NCBI GenBank assembly: GCA_050174775.1
Contig: JBFXJP010000001.1
Span: 248,001 to 312,000, forward strand
DNA: 64,000 bases
Reading direction: 5' to 3'
Origin: CAYPGJ01 sp050174775
GTDB lineage: Bacteria; Planctomycetota; Phycisphaerae; Phycisphaerales; UBA1924
Shown here: positions 45,190 to 54,091 of the stretch, one piece after another
Layout: the number at the start of each line of letters is the position of its first letter
Position numbering within the stretch: position 1 is the first letter of the stretch
The notes under the pieces: generated by a model
What the model was told of the DNA's origin: nothing
Database searches by the model: none
The model's input: the letters and a program-made list of their open reading frames with translations, nothing else
Program-made: the position numbers and the translations under genes

Positions 45190-45300
45190 GCAGGAGCCCG
45201 CTGACGCTCTTGCCCGACGACACCGCGAGCCTCATCACTCGCGAACACCGCGCCCCCGCCTCCACCACCCTCGACGCGCGTATCCAACCGGGGACGCGCT
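45190..45300 (+). pseudogene. Decayed remnant of the small membrane protein gene (module Y)
   Basis: The 22 bases at 45,213-45,234 match 47,535-47,556 with one difference, and CAGGAG before them matches the ribosome binding site of the intact gene at 47,526. The start codon has become ACG. The translated start LPDDTASL mirrors LVPDDTANL of the intact gene, but similarity fades after about 20 codons. It lies 31 bases after module X, exactly as the intact copy lies after the module X fragment. The rest of the gap up to 45,436 shows nothing else. Confidence 0.6.
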
Positions 45301-45436
45301 CAACCCCGTCACGAACACCGGGCCTGTTCATGCCGCACCGCCCGCGCGATCGCGGATTTCCATACAACCAACTCCGTCGAGTGCGCCAGTATCGACGACG
45401 CGATCAGCGACGCGCCCCCGGCACACGACCGGTGAG

Positions 45437-47107
45437 TCAGAGCGGCTTGACCGAGAACGTGTCCGCCATCAGCAGCCCGTCGGGGTCTACATCGCGCTTG
45501 ATCTTCCGGATCCGATCGTAGATCGCTCGGCTGTCGTAGTAGCACGCCCACACGTTCTCCAGCACGCGGTCACCGAAGGTGTACGCGAACAGCCGCATAT
45601 CCCTGTCCGCGAACGCCCCCTGGTCGATGAAGACGCGGTCGTTCTCGTGTTGCCATGCCTCGGCCTTCTGGTGCCCGTCCTCCCCGAACCAGCCATCCGA
45701 GTAGAACGAGTCGTGGCTCATCCCGAACGCCAGGTCGCGCCAGGCGTAGGAGGTGGCCCCGGACTTGCCGTTCTGCGACACCGCGCCGTTCACGTAGATC
45801 TGCATCTGCGACACGAGGTGCTGGCCGTCCTTCGCGCCGAACTCACCCATGATCTCATCCATCCGCTGCGCATAAACCTTCGAGAAGCCCTTCGGGATCG
45901 CCGTCGTCACACGCGACCGCTTCACGAACGGGTACTGCATCTCCCGGTCGTGCAGCATGATGAAGTCCTCGGCCAGGCCCTGGGAGACCGGGGTGTTCTT
46001 GAGACGCTTCGCCAACAGCGGCTCGCCGCAGACGTCCTCTGCCGCGAAGGACTCGAACCACTGATCGTCGAACGCGGCCGATTTGCCGCCCTTGTTCGTG
46101 TAGCACATCCACATCTGGATCACCGGGGGCACCGGGACGCCGTCCAGGTAGTCTTCCAGCTCGCGCAGGAACTTGATCGTGCTGTCGCTGAAGAACTTCA
46201 TGAATCCGAAGCCGGTGATCGAGAGCATGAACTCGTAGTCCGAGGGGATCTTGCCGCTCGCGCAGAGCCCCGTGAGCTTCTCGATCTGCTCCACGACCCG
46301 CTGCATCTTGTCTCGGCTCCACAGCCACAGGAACGAGTAGCACGCCGAGTTGGGGTAGTCCGCGTCGCGCAGCGGGCTGAACTCCCAGTGCGTCACGATC
46401 CCGAACTCACCCCCCTTGCTGCCGCCCAGCACCGCGAAGAAGACATCGTCGTTGTGCGCGCTCGTCGTGCCCGGAACCGGGCGGACGATCCGCTCCTTCT
46501 GCCCGCTGGCAAGGATGATGTCGAACGCGAGCACGTGGTCCGCGAGGAGGCCGTGGCTCCGGGCCACCATGCCCCACCCGCCGGTGTGTACATGCCCGCC
46601 CAGGTTGACGTGCGCGCAGACCCCCATCGGCAGGTAGATCCCGTTCTGGTGGTTCAGCGCCGCCCAGTCGCCCAGCGGGTGGCTGACCCCGCACCGCAGG
46701 ACGTTCGTCGACGCGTCGTACCGATAGTCCGTGAACGTCTGACTCAGGTCCAGCTGCATGTTGGTCGGCGGCGACGAGGAATAGCCGCAGTACTGGTGCC
46801 CGCCGGTGCGCACCGCCAACGCCATCTTCATCTCTCGGCACAGCGCGATCGCCTTCTGAATATCAGCCTCATTCTTGGGCGAGAGGATGATCCGAGGCGA
46901 CGCGTCCGGCTCAGGGAACGACGTGGTCGCATACTGCAATCGCTTTTCGAGATACCCCTTGTCGCCGATGATGAGCCAGGTTCCGACGAACCCCTGCTTG
47001 CTCGCTTGCGCGCGCAGCTTGTCCAGCTCCTGCTTGTGCTGCTTGACGTATTCCTCGACAAACGTGGAGCCCGCCGGAACATCCGCTGTGCATGAAACAT
47101 GACTCAT
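45437..47107 (-). CDS. Bicovalent FAD-dependent oxidase (BBE-like)
   Basis: A 556-residue oxidase with an N-terminal FAD-binding type 4 domain and a C-terminal BBE domain. GGHQYCGYSS near residue 105 carries the 8-alpha-His attachment, and MGVCAHVNLGGHVHTGGWG near 165 supplies the Cys for a second covalent link. Bicovalent members include berberine-bridge, glucooligosaccharide and hexose oxidases; the substrate here is not predictable. Signal peptide is absent. The start at 47,107 (MSHVSCTADV) has only weak GGA upstream. It is inserted, on the opposite strand, between the two arms of a duplicated module. Confidence 0.88.
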   Translation of the reverse strand: MSHVSCTADVPAGSTFVEEYVKQHKQELDKLRAQASKQGFVGTWLIIGDKGYLEKRLQYATTSFPEPDASPRIILSPKNEADIQKAIALCREMKMALAVRTGGHQYCGYSSSPPTNMQLDLSQTFTDYRYDASTNVLRCGVSHPLGDWAALNHQNGIYLPMGVCAHVNLGGHVHTGGWGMVARSHGLLADHVLAFDIILASGQKERIVRPVPGTTSAHNDDVFFAVLGGSKGGEFGIVTHWEFSPLRDADYPNSACYSFLWLWSRDKMQRVVEQIEKLTGLCASGKIPSDYEFMLSITGFGFMKFFSDSTIKFLRELEDYLDGVPVPPVIQMWMCYTNKGGKSAAFDDQWFESFAAEDVCGEPLLAKRLKNTPVSQGLAEDFIMLHDREMQYPFVKRSRVTTAIPKGFSKVYAQRMDEIMGEFGAKDGQHLVSQMQIYVNGAVSQNGKSGATSYAWRDLAFGMSHDSFYSDGWFGEDGHQKAEAWQHENDRVFIDQGAFADRDMRLFAYTFGDRVLENVWACYYDSRAIYDRIRKIKRDVDPDGLLMADTFSVKPL

Positions 47108-47322
47108 AGCTTTGATCCATTCGTAAAACCGACATTCGCATTGAACTTTCGCCCGGCGACGCCGCCGGACCATTTTCCAACAGGATACCGCCTGCCTCGC
47201 AATACAAGAACCCCATCTGGCCGCGCGCCGGCGCAATCCGCGACGCGTGCCACGACATCGGGTGCAAGCCGGCGGCCCCCGGCGCCCCGAACGAACCGCG
47301 AAGACAGGACCGTGCGGCGCCG

Positions 47323-47505
47323 CGCAAAGCCGTAGCCCGCACCGACCTAGTCCGACTCATCCTCGAACATCATCGACCCCGTCCCGTACACTTCGACTGG
47401 CACGAACAAACCCAGTTTCGTGGCGCAGACGCCGTCAATCTCCTCCCCAAACCTCGCAACGCCCTCCAGCATAAACTCAAACAAAACCGGGCCGCGACGC
47501 CCTGA
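47323..47505 (+). pseudogene. C-terminal fragment of module X
   Basis: A 60-codon frame ending at TGA 47,503-47,505 aligns gap-free with the last 60 residues of the protein encoded at 43,716-45,182 (34 identities by eye, including the shared LKQN.AATP end). Upstream no similarity or start codon is seen, so it is a truncated remnant. It lies 20 bases before the intact small membrane gene at 47,526. Confidence 0.75.
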
Positions 47506-47525
47506 CCTCCTAGCAGGAGTCTGTC

Positions 47526-47795
47526 ATGCTCGTCCCCGACGACACCGCGAACCTCACCCAGCACCAACTCCGCGTCCGTCTCCTCCGCACGCAGGCCCAC
47601 CGCGACATCGTCACGGGCGTCATGGTCCAACTGCTCGCCATCATCATGATGATGGGATCCGTCGGCAACGCGTCCGCGCTGTTCCCGCTTCCCTTCGCGC
47701 TGACCATCTCGACCATCACGCTCCTCAGCGGCTTCGTGTTTTACTTCCTCGCGTGGCGACGCGACCATTATGCGAGCCGCATCCGCGCCGCCTGA
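47526..47795 (+). CDS. Small two-TM protein (module Y, intact copy)
   Basis: An 89-residue protein starting MLVPDDTANLTQHQLRVRLL, with two TM segments (VMVQLLAIIMMMGSVGNASA and LPFALTISTITLLSGFVFYF) and a basic tail. An AGCAGGAG site lies upstream. No family is recognised. It converges with mutS, 10 bases away. Its order after a module X end, repeated at both sides of the oxidase, suggests that X and Y belonged to one unit. Confidence 0.65.
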   Translation: MLVPDDTANLTQHQLRVRLLRTQAHRDIVTGVMVQLLAIIMMMGSVGNASALFPLPFALTISTITLLSGFVFYFLAWRRDHYASRIRAA

Positions 47796-47805
47796 CGCGC
47801 GAGCG

Positions 47806-50529
47806 TCAACCCTCCACCATCCCCTTCAACCTTCTCAACTCATCAAACGCCCGCAGCGGCGTCATCTCCTCCAGCTCCAATTCCTTCAGTGCCTCCACCA
47901 CAGGGTGAGGCGTCTCCCCAAAGAGTTTCATCTGCGACCCGTCATCCCGCGCCGCCCGATCCCCCGCGATCCGCCGCACATCCGACGGCTCATGCGAAAC
48001 ACTCAGCCGCTCTAGCAACTCCTTCGCCCGCGCCACCACCTCGCTCGGCAAACCCGCCAGCCGCGCCACGTGCACCCCGTACGACTTGTTCGTCCGCCCC
48101 GCCAAGATCCTGTGCACGAACACGATCCCGCCCTTCCACTCCCGCACCGCCACGTGCAGGTTCTTCACCTTCCCAGGCAACGCCTCCTCCAACTGCGTCA
48201 GCTCGTGATAGTGCGTCGCAAACAGACAGCGCGGCCCCGTTGCGCGGCTCGGGTCCGTGTCTTGAGTTCCGGGGGCTCCTAAACGCTCGGCAATCGCCCA
48301 CGCCAACGCCAACCCGTCCAGCGTGCTCGTCCCGCGTCCCACCTCATCCAGCACCACGATCGAACGCTCCGTCGCGTGGTGCAGGATGTTCGCCGTCTCC
48401 GTCATCTCCACCATGAACGTCGACTGGCCCGCGTGCAGCGCGTCATCCGCCCCCACGCGCGTGAACACCCGGTCCGCCACCCCGATCTCCGCCTTCGCCG
48501 CCGGCACAAACGATCCTGCGTGCGCAAGCAACGCCAACAACGCCACCTGCCGGATGAACGTCGACTTGCCCGCCATGTTCGGGCCCGTGATCAACGCCAA
48601 CTTTGCCGGCGCCTCCGCGCTCCCCAGCACCACGTCGTTCGGGACGAACTCGTTCCCCAGCGTCCCCTCCAGCACCGGATGCCGACCCTGCTCGACATCT
48701 AAGACTGGCAGGTCACTCATCCGGGGGCGCGTCCAGCCCCGCCGCTCCGCGATCGCCGCGAAGCACGAGAGCGCATCCGCCTCCGCGCACGCCTCCGCAA
48801 ACGACACGATCTCCTTCGATAAGCGCGCCGTGGCGCCGCACAACTCCTCGAAGATCGTCAACTCCCGCGCGAGCGCCCGCTCTCGCGCCGTCGTCACCTT
48901 CCCCTCGAACTCCGACAGCTGCGCCGTCGTGTACCGCTCCGCGTTCTTCAGCGTCTGCTTCCGCGTGAATCCCTCCGGCGCCCGCCGCGCCTGCGCCGCG
49001 GGCAACTCGATGTAGTACCCGAAGACCTTGTTGAACCCCACCTTGATCCCCGGCAGCGAATGCGTCCGCGACAGCTCCGCCTGATACGACGCCAACCAAG
49101 TCGACGCATCCGTCTCCAGCCCCCGCGCCTCATCGAGTTCCGCATCAACCCCCTCGCGCACCGCGCCACCATCCCGAACGTTCGCCGGCGGCGAATCCAC
49201 CAGCGTCGCCCCGATCCGCTCCCCCAGGGGCCCCAGCGTCTCCTTCACCGCCTCAAAGCGCCCCAGCAAACCCGCGAACGCCGCCGCCCCCCGCATCGCC
49301 TCCCGGATCGCCCCCGCCTTGGCGAGCGAGCGCGCGAGCGCCACCAGATCCCTCGGCCCCGCCCTCCCGATCGCGCACCGCGCCGCGATCCGCGCCGCGT
49401 CCTGCACCTCATCCAACGCCTTCCGCAGCTCGGCAAGCATCCGCGGATCGCTCACCAGCGTCTCCACCTGCCCGTGGCGCGCCTCGATCGCCTCCCTCCG
49501 CGCCAGGGGCCTCCGCAGCCAGTCGCGCACCAGACGCTTCCCCATCGCCGTCCTCGGCCCACACTGCCCCGCACGCAAAAACACGCCGACGAGCGTCCCT
49601 TCCTCGTTCTCCCCGCGCATCGTCCGCTCGATCTCCAGCGACCGAATCGACGCGGCATCCAGCCCCAACGTCTCCCCCGCAACCAGTTTCCGAGGCGGCG
49701 CCAGATGCGCGAGCGCCCCGCCCGCTCGCGCGCGAGGCGATCCCTCCGGCGCTTGCGTCTCCAACAGCCTGCGCAGCAACGCGCCCGCCACCAACACACA
49801 CGGGTCGTCATCTCCGAGGCCGAAGCCGGCCAGCGTGCGAACGCCATAGTGAGTGAGAACAACCTCGGTCGACTCTTGCGGCCTGAAATTCCACGCGGGC
49901 CGAGGCGTTGCGGCCGCGCCGCACGCCTTCAAAACCACCTCCACCCGCGGGGGAACCTTCCCATCTTCCGTCTCGGCAAACAGCAACTCCGTCGGCGCGT
50001 AACGCAACAGCGCATCGGCGGCTTCGCCGGCGCGCGCTTCGAAGACCACGAATTCACCCGTCGAAACATCCGCCACCGCGAGCGCTGCCGAGGCTTCGTC
50101 ACCGCTCCCGATGAACGAGATCGCCGCCATCCTGTTGGCCCGATCCTCATCCAGCAGCGTCTCATCGACGACGGAGCCGGGCGTCAGGACGCGCGTTACT
50201 GCGCGTTCGACGACGCCCTTGGCTTCCCTGGGGTCCTCGATCTGGTCGCAGATGGCGATCTTGTAGCCCTCGCGCATGAGGCGCTGGGCGTAGCCGTCGA
50301 CGGCGTGGTAGGGCATGCCGGCCATGGGGATGCCGCTGGTGCGCTGGGTGAGGGTGAGGCCGATGGCTTTGGAGACGAGGATCGCGTCGTCGTCGAAGAG
50401 CTCGTAGAAGTCGCCCATGCGGAAGAAGAGGACGCAGTCGGGGTAGAGCGCCTTGAAGCGGTAGTACTGCTTCATGGCGGGCGTCTCGCGCGAGCCCGAG
50501 ATTGTGGTTGGATCAGTCGGCGTGCCCAT
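47806..50529 (-). CDS. mutS: DNA mismatch repair protein MutS
   Basis: A 907-residue MutS1. The N-terminal mismatch-binding domain has the Phe-X-Glu wedge in GDFYELFDD; the clamp and lever regions follow; the ABC ATPase domain has Walker A GPNMAGKSTFIRQ and DEVGRGTSTLDGL, with a C-terminal TNKSYGVHVARLAGLP. It recognises base mismatches and recruits MutL. The start at 50,529 (MGTPTDP) has GAGCGGG upstream; the 23 codons before it are open but Pro-rich. It is not linked to mutL here. Confidence 0.96.
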   Translation of the reverse strand: MGTPTDPTTISGSRETPAMKQYYRFKALYPDCVLFFRMGDFYELFDDDAILVSKAIGLTLTQRTSGIPMAGMPYHAVDGYAQRLMREGYKIAICDQIEDPREAKGVVERAVTRVLTPGSVVDETLLDEDRANRMAAISFIGSGDEASAALAVADVSTGEFVVFEARAGEAADALLRYAPTELLFAETEDGKVPPRVEVVLKACGAAATPRPAWNFRPQESTEVVLTHYGVRTLAGFGLGDDDPCVLVAGALLRRLLETQAPEGSPRARAGGALAHLAPPRKLVAGETLGLDAASIRSLEIERTMRGENEEGTLVGVFLRAGQCGPRTAMGKRLVRDWLRRPLARREAIEARHGQVETLVSDPRMLAELRKALDEVQDAARIAARCAIGRAGPRDLVALARSLAKAGAIREAMRGAAAFAGLLGRFEAVKETLGPLGERIGATLVDSPPANVRDGGAVREGVDAELDEARGLETDASTWLASYQAELSRTHSLPGIKVGFNKVFGYYIELPAAQARRAPEGFTRKQTLKNAERYTTAQLSEFEGKVTTARERALARELTIFEELCGATARLSKEIVSFAEACAEADALSCFAAIAERRGWTRPRMSDLPVLDVEQGRHPVLEGTLGNEFVPNDVVLGSAEAPAKLALITGPNMAGKSTFIRQVALLALLAHAGSFVPAAKAEIGVADRVFTRVGADDALHAGQSTFMVEMTETANILHHATERSIVVLDEVGRGTSTLDGLALAWAIAERLGAPGTQDTDPSRATGPRCLFATHYHELTQLEEALPGKVKNLHVAVREWKGGIVFVHRILAGRTNKSYGVHVARLAGLPSEVVARAKELLERLSVSHEPSDVRRIAGDRAARDDGSQMKLFGETPHPVVEALKELELEEMTPLRAFDELRRLKGMVEG

Positions 50530-50568
50530 CCCGCTCGACACTAGCAGGGGTGGTGGGGGCGCGTAAGG

Positions 50569-50609
50569 AAGGCCCGGCCGAATGGGGGGTGGTGGCACGG
50601 CCGGGCCTT
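50569..50609. terminator. Long perfect hairpin between mutS and tRNA-Ala
   Basis: AAGGCCCGGCCG and CGGCCGGGCCTT form a 12-bp stem with a loop rich in G. T-runs on both sides are weak, so it may end the leftward tRNA transcript less efficiently than a classic terminator or act as a boundary before mutS. Confidence 0.55.
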
Positions 50610-50709
50610 AAGGGGTGGCTCACGCGGGATTCTTGGAGGGCCGAGGCCCTGTGTCTCCCGCGGAGCCTTGGGGTGTTGTGACCAACGGCTTGGGATGCCG
50701 AGGGTTAAG

Positions 50710-50782
50710 TGGAGCGGAAGAGGATCGAACTCTCAACCTCCTCGATGCGACCGAGGCGCTCTCCCAATTGAGCTACCGCCCC
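50710..50782 (-). tRNA. tRNA-Ala (CGC)
   Basis: The 73-base gene folds with acceptor GGGGCGG/CCGCTCC, including the G3-U70 pair that defines alanine tRNA, D-arm GCTC...GAGC, anticodon stem CCTCG/CGAGG around loop GTCGCAT (anticodon CGC, codon GCG), and T-arm GAGAG TTCGATC CTCTT. CCA is not encoded. A promoter precedes it. Confidence 0.94.
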
Positions 50783-50831
50783 ATATCCTGCTGCTTGTCG
50801 TCCCCGGGATCGCAACCCCGACGACACCCGG

Positions 50832-50861
50832 AGTATATCGACGTCACCGGGGTGCTGTCTT
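50832..50861 (-). promoter_or_regulatory. Promoter of tRNA-Ala
   Basis: AAGACA (50,861-50,856) and TATACT (50,837-50,832), spaced by 18 bases on the minus strand, lie 50 bases before the tRNA. The same interval must hold the divergent znuA promoter; no Zur-box-like palindrome was recognised. Confidence 0.5.
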
Positions 50862-50888
50862 GGGCGGGGCTTTGTGGAAAGGACGGGC

Positions 50889-51860
50889 ATGATCCGATCG
50901 GTCTGGGCGTGTGCGGCGGCGGTTTTTGGGGCGGTTTGGTGCGGTGCGGCGCGGGGTGCGGAGCCGACGATGCGGGCGGTGGTCTCGATTCCGCCGCTCG
51001 TCGGGCTGGTCAAACCGCTGCTGCCGCAGGGGTCGGAGGTGGTCAGCCTTCTCCCGGCAGGGGCGTCGGAGCATGGCTTTGAGATGACGCCGTCGGCGAT
51101 CGCGGCGCTGGCCCGGGCGGACCTCGTTGTTGTGGTGGGGATGGGGCTTGAGCCGCAGATCGAGCGGGCGCTCCGCGCGAATCCGCGCGAGAATCGAGAG
51201 TTGCTCAAAATGGCCGAGGCGGTGCAAGTCCAGGGAAATGCGCTGTCTGACGGTGGTATCGAACACGCGCTTGACGGCGCCCATCATGATCATGAGGGGC
51301 ATGACCACGACCACGATCATGACCACGGGGGAGTCGACCCGCACCTGTGGCTCGATCCGGTTCTGGTGGGGAAGTTCGTGGCGCCGCTGCGTGATTCGAT
51401 CATCCACGCGATGCGCGCGCGCGGGGGGATGAGCGCGACGCAGACGGTGGAGCTGAAGGGCGCGACGCTCGCGCTCGAGAAGCAGGTGAGCGGTGTGGAC
51501 GGGCTGTACCGGGAGCGGCTGGCGCCGTTCGTGGGGAGGGGGATCGTGACGCATCACGACGCGTTCGGGAGGTTGGCGGAGCGGTATGGGTTGCGGGTGG
51601 AGGCGGTGCTGAAGCAGGGGGAGACGGGGGAGCCGACGCCGGCCACGATCGCGAAGGTGATGGGGCTGGCGCGGGCGGGGACGATCTCGGCGGTGTTCGT
51701 TGAGCCGCAGAGCAATCCGGCGCTGGCGCGGCGGATCTCGGCGGAGACGGGGGTGAAGGTGCTGACGCTCGATCCGCTGGGGCAGGGGGAGTGGGCAACG
51801 ATGATGCGGAACAATCTCGATGCGCTGGTGGAGGGGCTGTCGGGCGCCCCCGGACGCTGA
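50889..51860 (+). CDS. znuA: Zinc ABC transporter substrate-binding protein
   Basis: A 323-residue periplasmic protein with a signal peptide (IRSVWACAAAVFGAVWCGAARGA), a TroA-like fold, and the His-rich flexible loop of zinc binders at about 131-147 (HHDHEGHDHDHDHDH). Metal-ligand candidates include H in GASEHGFEMTPS, DPHLWLDP, and the HHDAFGRL segment. It delivers Zn to the ZnuBC permease. AAAGGA lies upstream of the ATG. It opens a znuA-znuC-znuB operon. Confidence 0.92.
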   Translation: MIRSVWACAAAVFGAVWCGAARGAEPTMRAVVSIPPLVGLVKPLLPQGSEVVSLLPAGASEHGFEMTPSAIAALARADLVVVVGMGLEPQIERALRANPRENRELLKMAEAVQVQGNALSDGGIEHALDGAHHDHEGHDHDHDHDHGGVDPHLWLDPVLVGKFVAPLRDSIIHAMRARGGMSATQTVELKGATLALEKQVSGVDGLYRERLAPFVGRGIVTHHDAFGRLAERYGLRVEAVLKQGETGEPTPATIAKVMGLARAGTISAVFVEPQSNPALARRISAETGVKVLTLDPLGQGEWATMMRNNLDALVEGLSGAPGR

Positions 51861-51901
51861 GCGAGCGCGACGGGGCACGGAACCCCGTAGGCTTGTGTGC
51901 G

Positions 51902-52756
51902 ATGGGCGAGGCGGCCTTGGAGTTTCGTGAGGTTTCGTACCGGTATCCGGGCGGGGGCGCGGAGGCGTTGTCGCGCGTGACGCTGCGCGTGGAGCCTGGG
52001 GAGCGGCTGGGGGTGCTGGGGCCGAACGGTGGGGGGAAGTCGACGCTGCTGCGCCTGGCGCTGGGGCTGATCGAGCCGGACAAGGGGGAGGTGCGCGTCT
52101 TCGGGATGAGCGCGAGGCAGGCGCGGAAGAAGGGGCTGATCGGGTATCTCGCGCAGCGTCCGGACGTGGAGACGGCGTTCCCGCTGACGGTGCGGCAGGT
52201 GGCGACGCTGGGCGCGGCGTTCGACGAGCCCGCGTGGAGGGGGACGAGTCGAGCGACGCGGGAGCGCGTGGAGCGCGCGATGCGGCTGGTCGGCATCGAG
52301 TCGCTGGCGGACGTTCCGGTGGGGAGGCTGTCGGGGGGGCAGTTGCAGCGGGCGCTGATTGCGCGGGCGATCTCACGGGAGGCGCGGGTGCTGGCGCTCG
52401 ATGAGCCGCTCGTTGGGGTGGACGCGAGCGGGCAGCAGCGGTTTGCTGATCTGCTGACGACGCTGCACCGGGAGATGGGTTTGACGATCGTGATCGTGTC
52501 GCACGACATCCGGTCGGTGGCGGCGGGTTGTGATCGGGTGGCGTGCATGGCGCGGACGCTGCACTTCCATGCGGCGCCGGCGGGGTTGACGCCGCAGGTG
52601 CTGGCCGAGGTGTTCAGCCATTCGATCGAGCCGGTGTTCGGGGCTGTGCACATCGACGCGCACGAGGCGTCGGCGTGCGGTCACGATCATGGGCACGAGG
52701 GGCATCATCATCACGAGCACGGAGAGACGAAGGGGGGCGCTCGTGCGGACGCTTGA
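51902..52756 (+). CDS. znuC: Zinc ABC transporter ATPase with a His-rich C-terminal tail
   Basis: A 284-residue ABC ATPase: Walker A GPNGGGKSTLL, signature LSGGQLQRALIAR, Walker B VLALDEPLVG, and H-loop IVSHDI. It powers zinc import with ZnuB. The last 26 residues (CGHDHGHEGHHHHEHG followed by a short end) are strongly His-rich, unlike typical ZnuC proteins, and could bind Zn to sense or buffer it. The stop region overlaps the znuB start by 14 bases. Confidence 0.93.
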   Translation: MGEAALEFREVSYRYPGGGAEALSRVTLRVEPGERLGVLGPNGGGKSTLLRLALGLIEPDKGEVRVFGMSARQARKKGLIGYLAQRPDVETAFPLTVRQVATLGAAFDEPAWRGTSRATRERVERAMRLVGIESLADVPVGRLSGGQLQRALIARAISREARVLALDEPLVGVDASGQQRFADLLTTLHREMGLTIVIVSHDIRSVAAGCDRVACMARTLHFHAAPAGLTPQVLAEVFSHSIEPVFGAVHIDAHEASACGHDHGHEGHHHHEHGETKGGARADA

Positions 52757-53642
52757 GTATCTGACGGGGCCGGCGTCGTCGATGTTCTGGCCGGGGGTGC
52801 TGGCGGGTCTGGCGATCGCGCTGCAGGGGGCGGTGCTGAGCGTGCTGGTGGTGCTCAAGCGGATGGCGTTCATCGGTCAGGGCGTGTCGCACGCGGCGTT
52901 CGGGGGGATCGGGCTGGCCGCGTTTCTCGGGGTTTCGGCGGGCATGTGGTTTCCGCTGGTGGGGTTGTTCTGCGTGGTGAGCGCGTGGGTGATTGCGTGG
53001 GGGTCGGGTCGGAAGGAGGGGAGGACGCGCGCGGGGTCATCGCCGGACACGGTGATCGGGGTGGCGCTTGTCGGCGCGATGGCGCTGGGGGCGATTTTGC
53101 TGGCGCTGCGCGCGAAGCGCGGTGGTGGGGGCGCGGCGCCCGGGTGGGAGCAGGTGTTGTTCGGGTCGATATTGGCGGTGACGCCCTGGGATGCGTGGGT
53201 GGCGCTGGGCTCGTGCGCGCTGACGGCGGTGGTGGTGTGGTGGGTGCGCAGGCCGATGTTGAACTGGGCGTTTGACGAGACGACGGCCGAGGCGAGCGGG
53301 GCGCCGGTGGCGTCGATGCGGATGGTGCTGCTGACGCTGCTTGCGGTGGCGATCGTGACGGCGATGAAGCTGGCGGGTGTGGTGCTGGCGACGGCGCTGC
53401 TGGTGCTGCCGGGGGCCGCGGCGCTGCGGATCGCGTCGAGGATGGGTGGGGTGTTGTTGTGGTCGGGTGTGATCGGTGTGGTGGGGATGGCGGGGGGGAT
53501 GGTGGTGTCGTTTGAGAGCGATCTGCCGCCGGGGGCGTGCGTGGTGGGGGCGCTGGTGTTGATGTACGGGGTTGCGTCGGTGGTCGGGCATCGGGGGAGC
53601 GCGATGGTGTCGGGCGGGTTGAAAGGAGAAAAGGCCGCATGA
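52743..53642 (+). CDS. znuB: Zinc ABC transporter permease
   Basis: A 299-residue integral membrane permease of the ABC-3 family with about eight TM segments; GQGVSHAAFGGIGLA near the start and LATALLVLPGAAA near the end are typical. It begins at a GTG (52,743) with AAGGGGGG upstream and overlaps znuC by 14 bases. Together with ZnuA and ZnuC it imports zinc. Confidence 0.92.
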   Translation: MRTLEYLTGPASSMFWPGVLAGLAIALQGAVLSVLVVLKRMAFIGQGVSHAAFGGIGLAAFLGVSAGMWFPLVGLFCVVSAWVIAWGSGRKEGRTRAGSSPDTVIGVALVGAMALGAILLALRAKRGGGGAAPGWEQVLFGSILAVTPWDAWVALGSCALTAVVVWWVRRPMLNWAFDETTAEASGAPVASMRMVLLTLLAVAIVTAMKLAGVVLATALLVLPGAAALRIASRMGGVLLWSGVIGVVGMAGGMVVSFESDLPPGACVVGALVLMYGVASVVGHRGSAMVSGGLKGEKAA

Positions 53643-53824
53643 AGGCGGAGACGATGCTGGCGGAGCTGAACCGGTTGCGGAAGGACCTTGATGAGGATGG
53701 GAGCGACATCGAGTGGCTGACGCTGCAGCACGTGTTCATCTTCGTGTCGTACAAGATGGGTGAGTTCCAGAAGTATCTGGATGAGGAGACGAAGAAGGGG
53801 GCGTTTGAGGAATTTGAAAGCTGA
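53639..53824 (+). CDS. Small conserved-looking helical protein in the zinc operon
   Basis: A 61-residue, mostly helical, acidic protein (AETMLAELNRLRKDLDEDG, SYKMGEFQKYLDEETKK). Its ATG overlaps the znuB stop in ATGA, so it is co-translated. It has no Cys or His cluster and no recognised domain. It might be a regulator or chaperone of the transporter. Confidence 0.6.
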   Translation: MKAETMLAELNRLRKDLDEDGSDIEWLTLQHVFIFVSYKMGEFQKYLDEETKKGAFEEFES

Positions 53825-54091
53825 GGGGTTGATGAGCGGGGGCGCGCCGGGCCAGGAAAGAAGCACAGTTCTGTATCGCTCTCAGCTGTTCTCGCTCATG
53901 TCCGTGCTGTAACGCGATGTGCGCGGCCGCGCTCGGCGCACTTCCGAGCGACATGACCAAAAAACATGACCTGTTCGCGCGCACGCGGCCGATGCTCGTC
54001 ACGAGTATTTCGCACGATTCTCGCGCGTTTTCCGTTGACCGCGCCGCGAGCGTCGGTTCTGATTCACTCGTCACAGGGAGACTCCGGTCGC

